A stretch of 64,000 nt of DNA from Pelagadaptatus aseana (lineage in GTDB: Bacteria > Pseudomonadota > Gammaproteobacteria > Pseudomonadales > Cellvibrionaceae). Every line of letters starts with the position of its first letter. Within the stretch, counting starts at the first letter, position 1. Under the pieces are notes generated by a model, which worked only from the letters and a program-made list of their open reading frames with translations, did no database searches and was not told the DNA's origin. The position numbers were made by a program, and so were the translations under genes. The DNA is taken from positions 372,001 through 436,000 of the forward strand of contig BAABNI010000002.1 in NCBI GenBank assembly GCA_040365065.1, written 5' to 3'. Of the stretch, positions 35,013 to 43,003 are shown one piece after another.

Positions 35013-36699
35013 AGATAAGGCCCCGCTTATTTTTTTCTATCCATGTAAACGTACTCTCAAATGGCATAGGCCTGGAGTAGTAGTATCCCTGTAAGCTGAC
35101 TTGCTTGAAGCAGGCCAGCTTTTGCAATTGTTCGCGGGTTTCAATGCCTTCGAGCACCACTGAGAACCCCAACTCTTCAATCAGTTTTATCATCCCGGCC
35201 AGCAGCTTTTGACTCCGGTCGGATGTCACTACATCATCGACAAACAGCTTATCGATTTTTACCGTATCGATTGGCAATTTCTGCAGATAGGAAAAAGAAC
35301 TGAAACCACAGCCAAAGTCATCAACGGCGATCTTGATGCCGACCTGCCTGAGGCGATTGAAGTCATCCATGTATTTGACCATTTCAAGCAAATTGGCGCT
35401 TTCGGTCAGCTCAATACCAATCTGGGCAGGTGACACCTGATAGCGCTCGCAGATTTCCAGCAGATGGCTGTAAACATCTCTGCGCGACAACTCCACCACG
35501 GACAAATTAATATTCACCGTAACATCAATATCGCATTTATCACGCCAGACTTTGATCGCCTGACAGGCAGACTCCACTATAAACATGCCCAGCAGATTGA
35601 TCTCTCCGGTCTGCTCAGCGGCCGGAATAAAATCCAATGGTGAGACATAACCTTCGGTCTCATGCTGCCAACGCAGCAAAGCTTCAAACTTGATGTCACG
35701 CTCCGGGCTGACAATAGGCTGATAATGGAGAGAAAAATCTCCTTGTCTTAATCCCCGTCCAATTTCGTTGAAAATAACGGCATTCAACCGAGCGCTGTCG
35801 GATACCCCCTGATCGTAAATCTTATAGCTGTCGTGATAATGCTTTTTGGCGTATTCCAGCGACTGAGACACTCGTTGTAACAGGTCAGTACTCTTATCTG
35901 TTTCACTTGCAGCAAGTCCAAATAAACCGGCGCCAATCCGGACATCAAACTGCAGCGATGCGCCCTCTTTCTGTCTGAGGGCGGCGGCCAATTTATTGAG
36001 AAAGGTTTCGAGCACACTCATGTCTTTAATGTGATCAATCAGGATGCCAAACACGTCCGAACTGAGGCGGCTGACAACATCGTCCTCACGGACACAATTG
36101 AGGATGCGATCTGCAACCGCCTTTAAAACCCGATTGCCGAATTCCCGGCCATAAAGATCATTGATTTTGCTGAACTGACTGACATCCACCAGAATTACGG
36201 CAAAACCCTTTTGCCTGAGCCGACTCTCTTCAACCATCATATCCATTGCCAGATTAAAATATTTGGCGTTAAACAGATCGGTCAGAGAGTCATGATTGGA
36301 CGCGTGCCTGAGTTTCTCGGTCTCGACTTTTTTACTGCTGAAGTCTTCAATAATACCCACATAGCCCTGCAACTGGCCCTCGCTATCGAGCCGCCGGGCA
36401 ATGGCTATGCGCTCAATAAACACCTTGCCGTTCTTGCGACGATTCCATAATTCTCCCTGCCAGCTGCCAAGGGATTGCAGGGACTGCCACATGTCGGTGT
36501 AAATGGAATCATCCTGCATCCCAGACCCGAGAATACTCGGGTCCTGGCCAAGCACATCGCGAGCACTGTAACCGGTGATACGTTCAAAAGACGCGTTCAC
36601 CCGGGTGATGCGATTGTCTTTATCCGTAATCAGAATGCCCTGTGCCGACTGAGCAAAAATAAATTCTGAAGCCAGGCTATCCATCACCGTATCAGGCAT
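35005..36699 (-). CDS. PAS-GGDEF-EAL protein, probable c-di-GMP phosphodiesterase
   Basis: A 564-residue protein with a PAS domain (about 10-120), a GGDEF domain (about 130-295) and an EAL domain (about 305-560). The GGDEF signature reads LSSDVF, so cyclase activity is lost. The EAL motifs are complete: FEALLRW, IELTES, DDFGCGFSSF, VKIDKLF and EGIET. The expected net activity is c-di-GMP hydrolysis controlled by PAS. The ATG at 36699 has AGGAG 8 nt upstream, and overlaps the previous gene's stop by 8 bp (ATGCCTGA). Confidence 0.9.
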   Translation of the reverse strand: MPDTVMDSLASEFIFAQSAQGILITDKDNRITRVNASFERITGYSARDVLGQDPSILGSGMQDDSIYTDMWQSLQSLGSWQGELWNRRKNGKVFIERIAIARRLDSEGQLQGYVGIIEDFSSKKVETEKLRHASNHDSLTDLFNAKYFNLAMDMMVEESRLRQKGFAVILVDVSQFSKINDLYGREFGNRVLKAVADRILNCVREDDVVSRLSSDVFGILIDHIKDMSVLETFLNKLAAALRQKEGASLQFDVRIGAGLFGLAASETDKSTDLLQRVSQSLEYAKKHYHDSYKIYDQGVSDSARLNAVIFNEIGRGLRQGDFSLHYQPIVSPERDIKFEALLRWQHETEGYVSPLDFIPAAEQTGEINLLGMFIVESACQAIKVWRDKCDIDVTVNINLSVVELSRRDVYSHLLEICERYQVSPAQIGIELTESANLLEMVKYMDDFNRLRQVGIKIAVDDFGCGFSSFSYLQKLPIDTVKIDKLFVDDVVTSDRSQKLLAGMIKLIEELGFSVVLEGIETREQLQKLACFKQVSLQGYYYSRPMPFESTFTWIEKNKRGLICE

Positions 36700-37288
36700 A
36701 GGCCGGCTCCTGAATTTTTTCGACTTCAGCAAACACCAGACCCAGATTGAAAGGCTTGGTCAATACCGTGGTAACCCCGGCATCGATCATGGTCTGCAGA
36801 TTCTCTGGCGAGGCGTAACCGGTGATGGCGGCGATGGGTATATGGCGGGTGCGGATATTGGATTTCAGATAGTTGCAGACTGCATCCCCCTGAATTCCCG
36901 GCATGCGAATATCGAGAAAAATCAGATCGGGTAAGACTTCGGCAACCAGAGCACCGGCCTCGAAGCCATTATTCACCGCGACAACATTGATCTCGGGATA
37001 TTTGAATTCCAGTGCCGACATCAATAACTCGGCGACGGCCTCGTCATCATCGACAATCAGAATGGTTTTTTGCTGTTCTGTTACCGGAGAATTGCCCTTC
37101 AGCCGTTGCGCCGCCAGTTGTTCGACATCCGCCAACCGAAAACGCCGATGGCCACCTGGAGTCACTGACGCTTTTAATAATCCCTTTTGCGCCCAGCTTC
37201 TTACCGTAATCGGAGAAACCTGAAAATAAGCAGCCACCTCCGCCGGAGTCAGCCAACCCGAACTGGATTCCATACCATCACCGTTCAT
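36692..37288 (-). CDS. MerR-like HTH fused to a receiver domain
   Basis: A 198-residue response regulator with the order reversed from normal: an N-terminal MerR/excisionase-type winged helix (WLTPAEVAAYFQVSPITVRS, then PGGHRRFRLADVEQL) at about 10-65 and a C-terminal receiver (about 75-190) with VDDDE, the phosphorylated Asp in FLDIRMPG and Lys in LTKPF. It has only the DNA-recognition half of MerR and no effector helix. The start at 37288 is chosen by domain length; the ATG at 37273 is an alternative. First gene of the minus operon and divergent from a hybrid kinase, its likely partner. Confidence 0.85.
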   Translation of the reverse strand: MNGDGMESSSGWLTPAEVAAYFQVSPITVRSWAQKGLLKASVTPGGHRRFRLADVEQLAAQRLKGNSPVTEQQKTILIVDDDEAVAELLMSALEFKYPEINVVAVNNGFEAGALVAEVLPDLIFLDIRMPGIQGDAVCNYLKSNIRTRHIPIAAITGYASPENLQTMIDAGVTTVLTKPFNLGLVFAEVEKIQEPAYA

Positions 37289-37339
37289 AATCTCGTAGAT
37301 CCAACCTGTCGATTGATAACACATCCTTTGTGGCATCAA

Positions 37340-37407
37340 ATCGATATAAACGATATTAGATTAGCAAAAAAATAAAAAAAACGCCAAAAATCGATATATT
37401 CGATATA
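37340..37407. promoter_or_regulatory. paired palindromic sites between HTH-REC and hybrid kinase genes
   Basis: Two copies of the pattern TCGATATA-NN-CGATAT occur at 37341-37356 and 37391-37406, exactly 50 bp apart. The second is a near-perfect palindrome (ATCGATATATTCGATAT). They lie in the 170-bp divergent gap between the HTH-REC regulator and the kinase. Autoregulation by the HTH-REC protein is the obvious reading, but it is an inference. Confidence 0.6.
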
Positions 37408-37458
37408 CTCACTAGACAATAATGCCCATCTATCCTCCCGTTGCATGGAACAAGTGCC

Positions 37459-39480
37459 ATGGCTGACCCGTTACCGCCCAAGAGAAACAGCGCTTACATC
37501 GACATCAATACCAATCTGATTTCCGATCAATTGGATATCGGTTACTGGAAGCTCAACCTCGAAACCGAAGAAATTTTCTGGGGAGCTGCCACCCAAAGAA
37601 TCCATGAAGTGGACGACGATTACATTCCCGATCTGGCCACCGCTATCCAATTCTACGACACCATCGAACCGGGCCGGATCGCCATCACGGAAGCCGTCGA
37701 CCATATCATCCGCACCGGGGAAGCCTATGACATCGAATGCCGTTTTGTTACGGCAAAAGGCAACAAGCGCTGGGTGCGTACCGCCGGGCACGCCCTGTTC
37801 GACAGTCAGGGCAAAATGACCCATCTCGAGGGTATCTTTCAGGACATCAGCCACTACAAGCAAATGCAGGAGACCAGCTTCTTTATTCAGAAAGAACTGA
37901 ACTACATGACCTACGCTTTGGATCATCACGCCATTGTCAGCATGGCTGATACCGAGGGCAGCATCATTTATGTCAACGATCTGTTTTGTCAGGCCTCAAA
38001 ATACGACCAGTCAGCGTTACTGGAAAAGAACCATAGTGTGGTTGCATCGGGTCATCACGACAGCAGTTTCTGGGAAACATTCTGGAAAACCATATCCAGC
38101 GGTAAAATCTACAAGGGTGAGATATGCAACCGCAGACAGGACGGTGAATACTACTGGGTCAACACCACCGTGGTTCCTCACCTGGACACCGACAACAAAA
38201 TTGACCGCTACATTTCCATTTCAACGGATATCACCGAAGACAAACGCATAGCAGAACACCAGAAAGCCATGGAACAGAGCCTGTTCCGCAGCCAGAAAAT
38301 GGAAGCCCTAGGGCAGGCTGTAGGCGGCATTGCCCACGATTTCAATAATATTCTGGCCGTCGCCATGGGCTACACCCAGTTGTTACTGCTCAAGGCTCCG
38401 GACCCCAACGCCCCCGAGCTCAAGGCAATACGCAACATTGATGCCGCGGCCAACAAAGCCAAGCTCCTGATCGATAAGATGTTGTCCTTTGCCCGTGGCA
38501 GCTCCGATGAATCCAGTCACATCCACCTGTCGCGCAAACTGAAGGATTTTTCCCAGTTTATCGACCCCTTGCTACCGGTGGATATCGAGCTGCAGATCGG
38601 CCATGTTGACGACAACATCCAACTGCTGATGGCGGAATCCTCTCTGGACCAGATTTTACTGAATCTCGCCATCAACGCCCGCGATGCCATTGGCGACAAG
38701 GGTGTCATTACCCTTGAGGCAGAGGCCATCGATGCAGACTGTGGCTACTGCCAGTCCTGCGGACAGGCCATCAACGCCAGCTACGTTCAACTCCGGGTCA
38801 AAGACAATGGGCCGGGACTGCATGGCATCAGCACCGATGAGATCTTCCAGCCTTTCTACTCCACCAAAGAACCCGGCAAGGGCTCAGGCATGGGACTGTC
38901 GGTGGTTCATGGTTTACTGCACGGCATCGGTGGCCATATTCAGGCCTTCAGTGGAGCCGAACAAGGTGCCGAAGAAGGCGCTGAAAAAGGTGCCGAATTT
39001 ATTGCCTACATCCCCAACACCCAGCAGAGCAAACCAACACAAAGCAAATCGGTACAATCGAGTCTGCCAGAGCTGGATAACCGCAACGAGCTCAATGGTC
39101 TCACGCTGGCGGTGGTGGATGATGAGGAGGGGATTACCTCCATGTTAACGGAATTCTTCTCGCTGTTTGGCGCGAGAATGATCAGTTACAACAACGCCCT
39201 GAACTTTATTCACGATCTGGAAAAGACCGATCTGGCATTTGACCTCGCGCTGCTGGACATCACCATGCCACGACTTTCCGGCATCGAGGTCTGCAAAAAA
39301 ATCCGGGAGCACAGTCAGGCCAGAGTCATTGCCATGTCCGGCTACAGCGACAAGGTCACGCCGGCCAGTTTCGGCCAATACGGGTTTGATGGCTTTTTAA
39401 GCAAGCCCATCAATATGAAACAGGCGATAGATCTGGTGCGCCAACTGATTGCCGCGCACAGCAACTCGCCAGAATCCTGA
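37459..39480 (+). CDS. PAS-PAS hybrid histidine kinase with receiver
   Basis: A 673-residue soluble kinase with two PAS domains (about 25-140 and 150-270), a HisKA domain with the phospho-acceptor in GGIAHDFNNILAVAMGY, a HATPase with NLAINARDAI, DNGPGL and GKGSGMGLSVVHGLL, and a C-terminal receiver (VDDEE, LLDITMPRLSG, FLSKPI). A CGYCQSCG cysteine cluster lies in the ATPase domain before DNGPGL. A run of 12-bp repeats encodes GAE(Q/E/K) just after it. The ATG at 37459 is preferred to a TTG six codons earlier. It is divergent from the HTH-REC gene. Confidence 0.88.
   Translation: MADPLPPKRNSAYIDINTNLISDQLDIGYWKLNLETEEIFWGAATQRIHEVDDDYIPDLATAIQFYDTIEPGRIAITEAVDHIIRTGEAYDIECRFVTAKGNKRWVRTAGHALFDSQGKMTHLEGIFQDISHYKQMQETSFFIQKELNYMTYALDHHAIVSMADTEGSIIYVNDLFCQASKYDQSALLEKNHSVVASGHHDSSFWETFWKTISSGKIYKGEICNRRQDGEYYWVNTTVVPHLDTDNKIDRYISISTDITEDKRIAEHQKAMEQSLFRSQKMEALGQAVGGIAHDFNNILAVAMGYTQLLLLKAPDPNAPELKAIRNIDAAANKAKLLIDKMLSFARGSSDESSHIHLSRKLKDFSQFIDPLLPVDIELQIGHVDDNIQLLMAESSLDQILLNLAINARDAIGDKGVITLEAEAIDADCGYCQSCGQAINASYVQLRVKDNGPGLHGISTDEIFQPFYSTKEPGKGSGMGLSVVHGLLHGIGGHIQAFSGAEQGAEEGAEKGAEFIAYIPNTQQSKPTQSKSVQSSLPELDNRNELNGLTLAVVDDEEGITSMLTEFFSLFGARMISYNNALNFIHDLEKTDLAFDLALLDITMPRLSGIEVCKKIREHSQARVIAMSGYSDKVTPASFGQYGFDGFLSKPINMKQAIDLVRQLIAAHSNSPES
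38953..39000 (+). repeat. four 12-bp coding repeats in the hybrid kinase
   Basis: Four consecutive 12-bp units of the type GG(A/T/C)GC(C/T)GAAnAA encode GAEQ-GAEE-GAEK-GAEF. They sit where related kinases have a single short GxGTxF turn before the last strand of the ATPase domain. Confidence 0.75.
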
Positions 39481-40140
39481 TCAGGCCCGGTAAATCCTGA
39501 CGTCGCGAAATTCCAGCGACTCATCCAGATCCGGCAGAGTACAGGCATCCACCTGCGCCACCTGCTTGTAGGGCGGGTAATCAAAATTCTTTACCCGTGA
39601 ATCCGCCACCAGCACATCGTCTGCTCTGGCACTGAAGCGGTCCAGCCACGGCAGGTTGTCGCGATCGTAGAGCACGTCGGCGACAATAATAATATCGATA
39701 TGGCCTTCAATCTGATCAAAATCTTCACTGATGACCAGATCGACGTCATTGATACGGGCATTTTCACGGGTCGCCAGAATCGCCAGAGGATCAATATCAC
39801 AGGCGACCACTTCGCTGGCACCGGCTTTGCTGGCGGCGATGGCTACGACACCGGAGCCACAACCAAAATCAACCACCCGCTTGCCCTGTACCAGCTCTGG
39901 ATTAGCCATTATGTACTGAGCCAGCACGGCACCAGAAGCCCAACAAAAGGCCCAGTAAAATGGCTGTTCCATCAGCTTCATGGCCGCCTCATAGGGCAGA
40001 CGACCGGTGGGATAATCCTCATTCATCAGAAACAGATCGATGCCGGTATCGTTAGGCAGACGATACTTTTCGATGCGCGCCTCGGGCACTATGGCTGAGA
40101 CTATCTCGCTCAGATGCTGATGTACTTCTCTCATGGGCAT
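39481..40140 (-). CDS. class I SAM methyltransferase, ETF-beta lysine methyltransferase-like
   Basis: A 219-residue methyltransferase. The SAM loop is VVDFGCGSGVVAIAASKAG and a later ADVLYD motif matches the DxxY element of the METTL20/ETFB-KMT and related protein-lysine methyltransferases. The block PFYWAFCWASGAVLAQYI before the SAM loop is typical of that family. Bacterial members methylate the electron-transfer flavoprotein beta chain. The substrate here is not shown. Its stop abuts that of the hybrid kinase with no gap. Confidence 0.78.
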   Translation of the reverse strand: MPMREVHQHLSEIVSAIVPEARIEKYRLPNDTGIDLFLMNEDYPTGRLPYEAAMKLMEQPFYWAFCWASGAVLAQYIMANPELVQGKRVVDFGCGSGVVAIAASKAGASEVVACDIDPLAILATRENARINDVDLVISEDFDQIEGHIDIIIVADVLYDRDNLPWLDRFSARADDVLVADSRVKNFDYPPYKQVAQVDACTLPDLDESLEFRDVRIYRA

Positions 40141-40155
40141 TCTTTTTACAAATGT

Positions 40156-41190
40156 TCAGTGCTTCAGGTCCTTGCCGGAACTCAACAGTACCGCAAACCA
40201 GTGAGTGGCATTGAGATTTTCCAGTGCAATCTTGATGGTCATGGTCAAAGGCACGGACAACAGCATACCCACCGGCCCCAGCACCCAGCCCCAGAAAACC
40301 AAGGACAGGAAAACCACCAGTGTCGACAAATCCAAACCTCGCCCCATGATCCGGGGCTCCAGCACATTGCCCACCCCGACATTCACAGCAACGTAACCGG
40401 CCGCGGTCAACAGCGCACTGAGCGGCCCCAGCTGCACCAGAGCCAGCAACACAGCTGGGATAGCGGCCAGAATCGAACCCAGGTTGGGTACAAAATTGAG
40501 CAAGAACGCCAGCAGGCCCCACAGCACCGGATAGTCGACGCCCAGAATCAGCAACCAGATCAACACCAGGCCACCGGTCAGCAGGCTCAGTACCGCCTTG
40601 ATCGCCATATATTGGTTAATGCTGGATGAAAACCTTTCCATGGCACGCAGGGTACTTTCAGCGTTGTCTTTTTGGGCGTAGCGGACCTTGTCACTGAAGT
40701 GCACCTCTTCCATCAAGATAAAGATCACCGTCAACAGAATCAGAAAGGCATTGGTCATCACATTGCCCAGCGACGCGAGCATATTGCCCACAAAGGAAAA
40801 CACCACACCAGGGTCAAATACTTCCTGCCACTGGTCTTGGGAAACGCTGATGCCAAAGCGCTGCAGGTAGCCAATGGCCTGTTGTGACAGACCGGAGAGA
40901 CGCTGCTGATATTCCGGCAGGTTTTCCCGGAAGTCCACAATCGATGACCCCACCACCGCACCAAAGATCAGACCGATCACCACCACCAGTGAAATCACCA
41001 GCACCAGCGCCAGGCCGGACGGCACGCCCCGTTGTTTCAGCCAGGTCAAAGGCGGAGAAAAAATCACCACGATAAACAGCGACAGCAGAAACGGCACCAG
41101 AATCGATTCCGACGCCTTCATGCCAGCCACCACGATGACAAAGGCCGCCGTAAACAATAAAAAGCGTCCGAGAGGAGATTCCTGATTCAT
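40156..41190 (-). CDS. AI-2E family membrane transporter
   Basis: A 344-residue membrane protein of the AI-2E (PerM/YdiK/TqsA) family with about seven to eight transmembrane helices, a helical periplasmic or cytoplasmic insertion (about 65-140) and the family block FLLNFVPNLGSILAAIPAV. Members export small molecules or ions; the substrate varies and is not predictable here. The ATG at 41190 has AAGGA 8 nt before it, better placed than the ATG at 41196. A methyltransferase gene follows at 15 bp. Confidence 0.87.
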   Translation of the reverse strand: MNQESPLGRFLLFTAAFVIVVAGMKASESILVPFLLSLFIVVIFSPPLTWLKQRGVPSGLALVLVISLVVVIGLIFGAVVGSSIVDFRENLPEYQQRLSGLSQQAIGYLQRFGISVSQDQWQEVFDPGVVFSFVGNMLASLGNVMTNAFLILLTVIFILMEEVHFSDKVRYAQKDNAESTLRAMERFSSSINQYMAIKAVLSLLTGGLVLIWLLILGVDYPVLWGLLAFLLNFVPNLGSILAAIPAVLLALVQLGPLSALLTAAGYVAVNVGVGNVLEPRIMGRGLDLSTLVVFLSLVFWGWVLGPVGMLLSVPLTMTIKIALENLNATHWFAVLLSSGKDLKH

Positions 41191-41228
41191 AACCATGTCC
41201 TTAATGGAGTGTACTGTTGATATTATCG

Positions 41229-41576
41229 TTATTGTTGTTTTTGTCGCTGTCGCTGATATTGGCGCAGCTCTTCAAGCAGCGGTTTTAATTTATCCAGCCC
41301 TTCATCGGTGAGCAAGTAAATCGAGCGACTGGTGGCCCTGGGGTACAGCTCGGCAATTTCGGCACAGCGTAGACGCACCTTGTTGAGCGTCTCGTCATGG
41401 AGTATGGGCAAAGTGCAGAAGACTTCCCAGTCGTTTTCGTCAGCCTGACCCAGCAACATCCACTCCAGTAAACGAATACTGCTGCCAACGGTGACTCGCC
41501 GACGGGACTTCTGGGTAATCATCAGAAGGGTTACCGCCACCAGACAAAACACCAGTGTTGCCAGAAAAGTCATCAT
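41229..41576 (-). CDS. small one-helix membrane protein, unknown
   Basis: A 115-residue protein with one N-terminal transmembrane helix (about 3-20) and a charged cytoplasmic domain ending in a Gln/Arg-rich tail (RQYQRQRQKQQ). I do not recognise a family. Its ATG overlaps the stop of the TSUP permease gene by 4 bp, so it is translated with it, and the AI-2E gene follows 38 bp later. Confidence 0.7.
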   Translation of the reverse strand: MMTFLATLVFCLVAVTLLMITQKSRRRVTVGSSIRLLEWMLLGQADENDWEVFCTLPILHDETLNKVRLRCAEIAELYPRATSRSIYLLTDEGLDKLKPLLEELRQYQRQRQKQQ

Positions 41577-42325
41577 GGGAAAAAAATCAGTTTAAGAGCC
41601 AGAATCACAATCACGCCCACCAGTATCGGTTTGATAAAACCGGCGCCTCTGGTCATCACCAGATTCGATCCAATCCGGGCACCCACCACCTGCGCCAGCG
41701 CCATGGGAATGGCCAGACTCCACAATACATGGCCGGCCAACACAAACATTACCATGGATGTGGTGTTGGTAATCAACACCAGAGGTTTGGTGTGCGCCGT
41801 GGCACGCTTGAGGTTGTAACCGCGCAGCGACGAATAGGCCACGGCAAAAAAAGAACCCATTCCCGGGCCGAGAAAACCGCCATAAAAACCAATACCGCCG
41901 CCGACACCCAGATCAAACTGCCGGGCAGACCAACGCGGTTCAGAATCCTGATCGGACATGCGCGGCGACAGCGCCACATAAATGGCGAGCAACAGCAGGA
42001 AGTACGGCAACCCCTGTTTTAACAGCGCCGTATCCATCTGCTGCACCGCCCAGGTACCGAGGCAGGCGCCGATAAACGCACAGACCAGAGTGAACCTCAT
42101 GGAGGACAGATCAATATGGCCTTTGCGGAAAAAGTTAATGGTTGAAGACAGGGTGCCAAACACACTTTGAAACTTGTTAGTGGCCAGTGCAGCCAGCGGC
42201 GGCAACCCTGCCGATAACAAAGTGGGCAAGACAATCAGGCCGCCAGAGCCCGCTATGGCACTGATCAGCCCCGCCATAAACCCCACCAGAATCAGCAGTG
42301 AGTATGTCATCAATGATAATTCCAA
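41573..42325 (-). CDS. TSUP (TauE/SafE) family permease
   Basis: A 250-residue permease with about eight transmembrane helices and the internal repeat of the TSUP family: GFMAGLISAIAGSGGLIVLP in the first half and GVGGGIGFYGGFLGPGMGSF in the second. The family moves sulfite, sulfonates or other small organic anions. The specific substrate cannot be stated. Coupled by 4-bp overlap to a small membrane protein gene. Confidence 0.87.
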   Translation of the reverse strand: MELSLMTYSLLILVGFMAGLISAIAGSGGLIVLPTLLSAGLPPLAALATNKFQSVFGTLSSTINFFRKGHIDLSSMRFTLVCAFIGACLGTWAVQQMDTALLKQGLPYFLLLLAIYVALSPRMSDQDSEPRWSARQFDLGVGGGIGFYGGFLGPGMGSFFAVAYSSLRGYNLKRATAHTKPLVLITNTTSMVMFVLAGHVLWSLAIPMALAQVVGARIGSNLVMTRGAGFIKPILVGVIVILALKLIFFP

Positions 42326-42358
42326 GCGGAGCTACTCCCCTGATCCCTGCGGTGGACG

Positions 42359-42958
42359 TTATTGATTTTCCGGGCAAATGCCGACAAATGTCTGATTGAT
42401 GTATTGGCGCAACTCTTCGGCCTGCTGCTCAAACTGATCCGTGGCCTCAACCACTTTATCAAAAACAATGCGTTTATTGGGGGCATCGAAGCCAATCACA
42501 AAAATGGGCACACCCGCGCCATGGGCAATGCGTACAAAGCCGGATTTCCAGCGAGTCACCTTGCTGCGTGTACCATCCGGGGTAATGCCGATCCACAGCT
42601 GGTCGCGGCGCTGGAACTCTGCCACCGACTGGTCAATCACGTTGGTGGCCCGATTGCGGTCAATGGGAATGCCGCCCAGCTTTTTAAACAGACCACCCAA
42701 AGGCCAGAAGAAGGCTTCCTTTTTCATAAAATAGGAAATGTTCACCCCCAAAGCCATGATGGTTGATATCGCCAGGGTAAAATCCCAATTGGAGGTATGG
42801 GGCGCACCAATCACCATCAACTTTTTCTTATTGGGCAGTTCCCCGGTAACTTTCCAGCCGTGCAGCCGCAGCAACAATCGTCCCAACCAACGCACAAAAC
42901 CATTACCCATCCGCGGCATATTCTCCGGCACATCCGGATGCAGTTTCTCAGTCATCAA
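42359..42958 (-). CDS. 1-acyl-glycerol-3-phosphate acyltransferase family (PlsC-like)
   Basis: A 199-residue acyltransferase. The catalytic HX4D motif is HTSNWD (about 54-59), followed by GGIPIDRNRATN and the ITPDGTRSKV block, all in the usual order. There is no strong membrane span, so it is one of the short soluble or peripheral PlsC-like proteins that acylate lysophospholipids or other glycerides. It lies between TSUP and prfC on the same strand. Confidence 0.85.
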   Translation of the reverse strand: MMTEKLHPDVPENMPRMGNGFVRWLGRLLLRLHGWKVTGELPNKKKLMVIGAPHTSNWDFTLAISTIMALGVNISYFMKKEAFFWPLGGLFKKLGGIPIDRNRATNVIDQSVAEFQRRDQLWIGITPDGTRSKVTRWKSGFVRIAHGAGVPIFVIGFDAPNKRIVFDKVVEATDQFEQQAEELRQYINQTFVGICPENQ

Positions 42959-43003
42959 TACAATCTCTGAATAATTCTTTAGTTCTGACAGTCACACCCG
43001 AAA

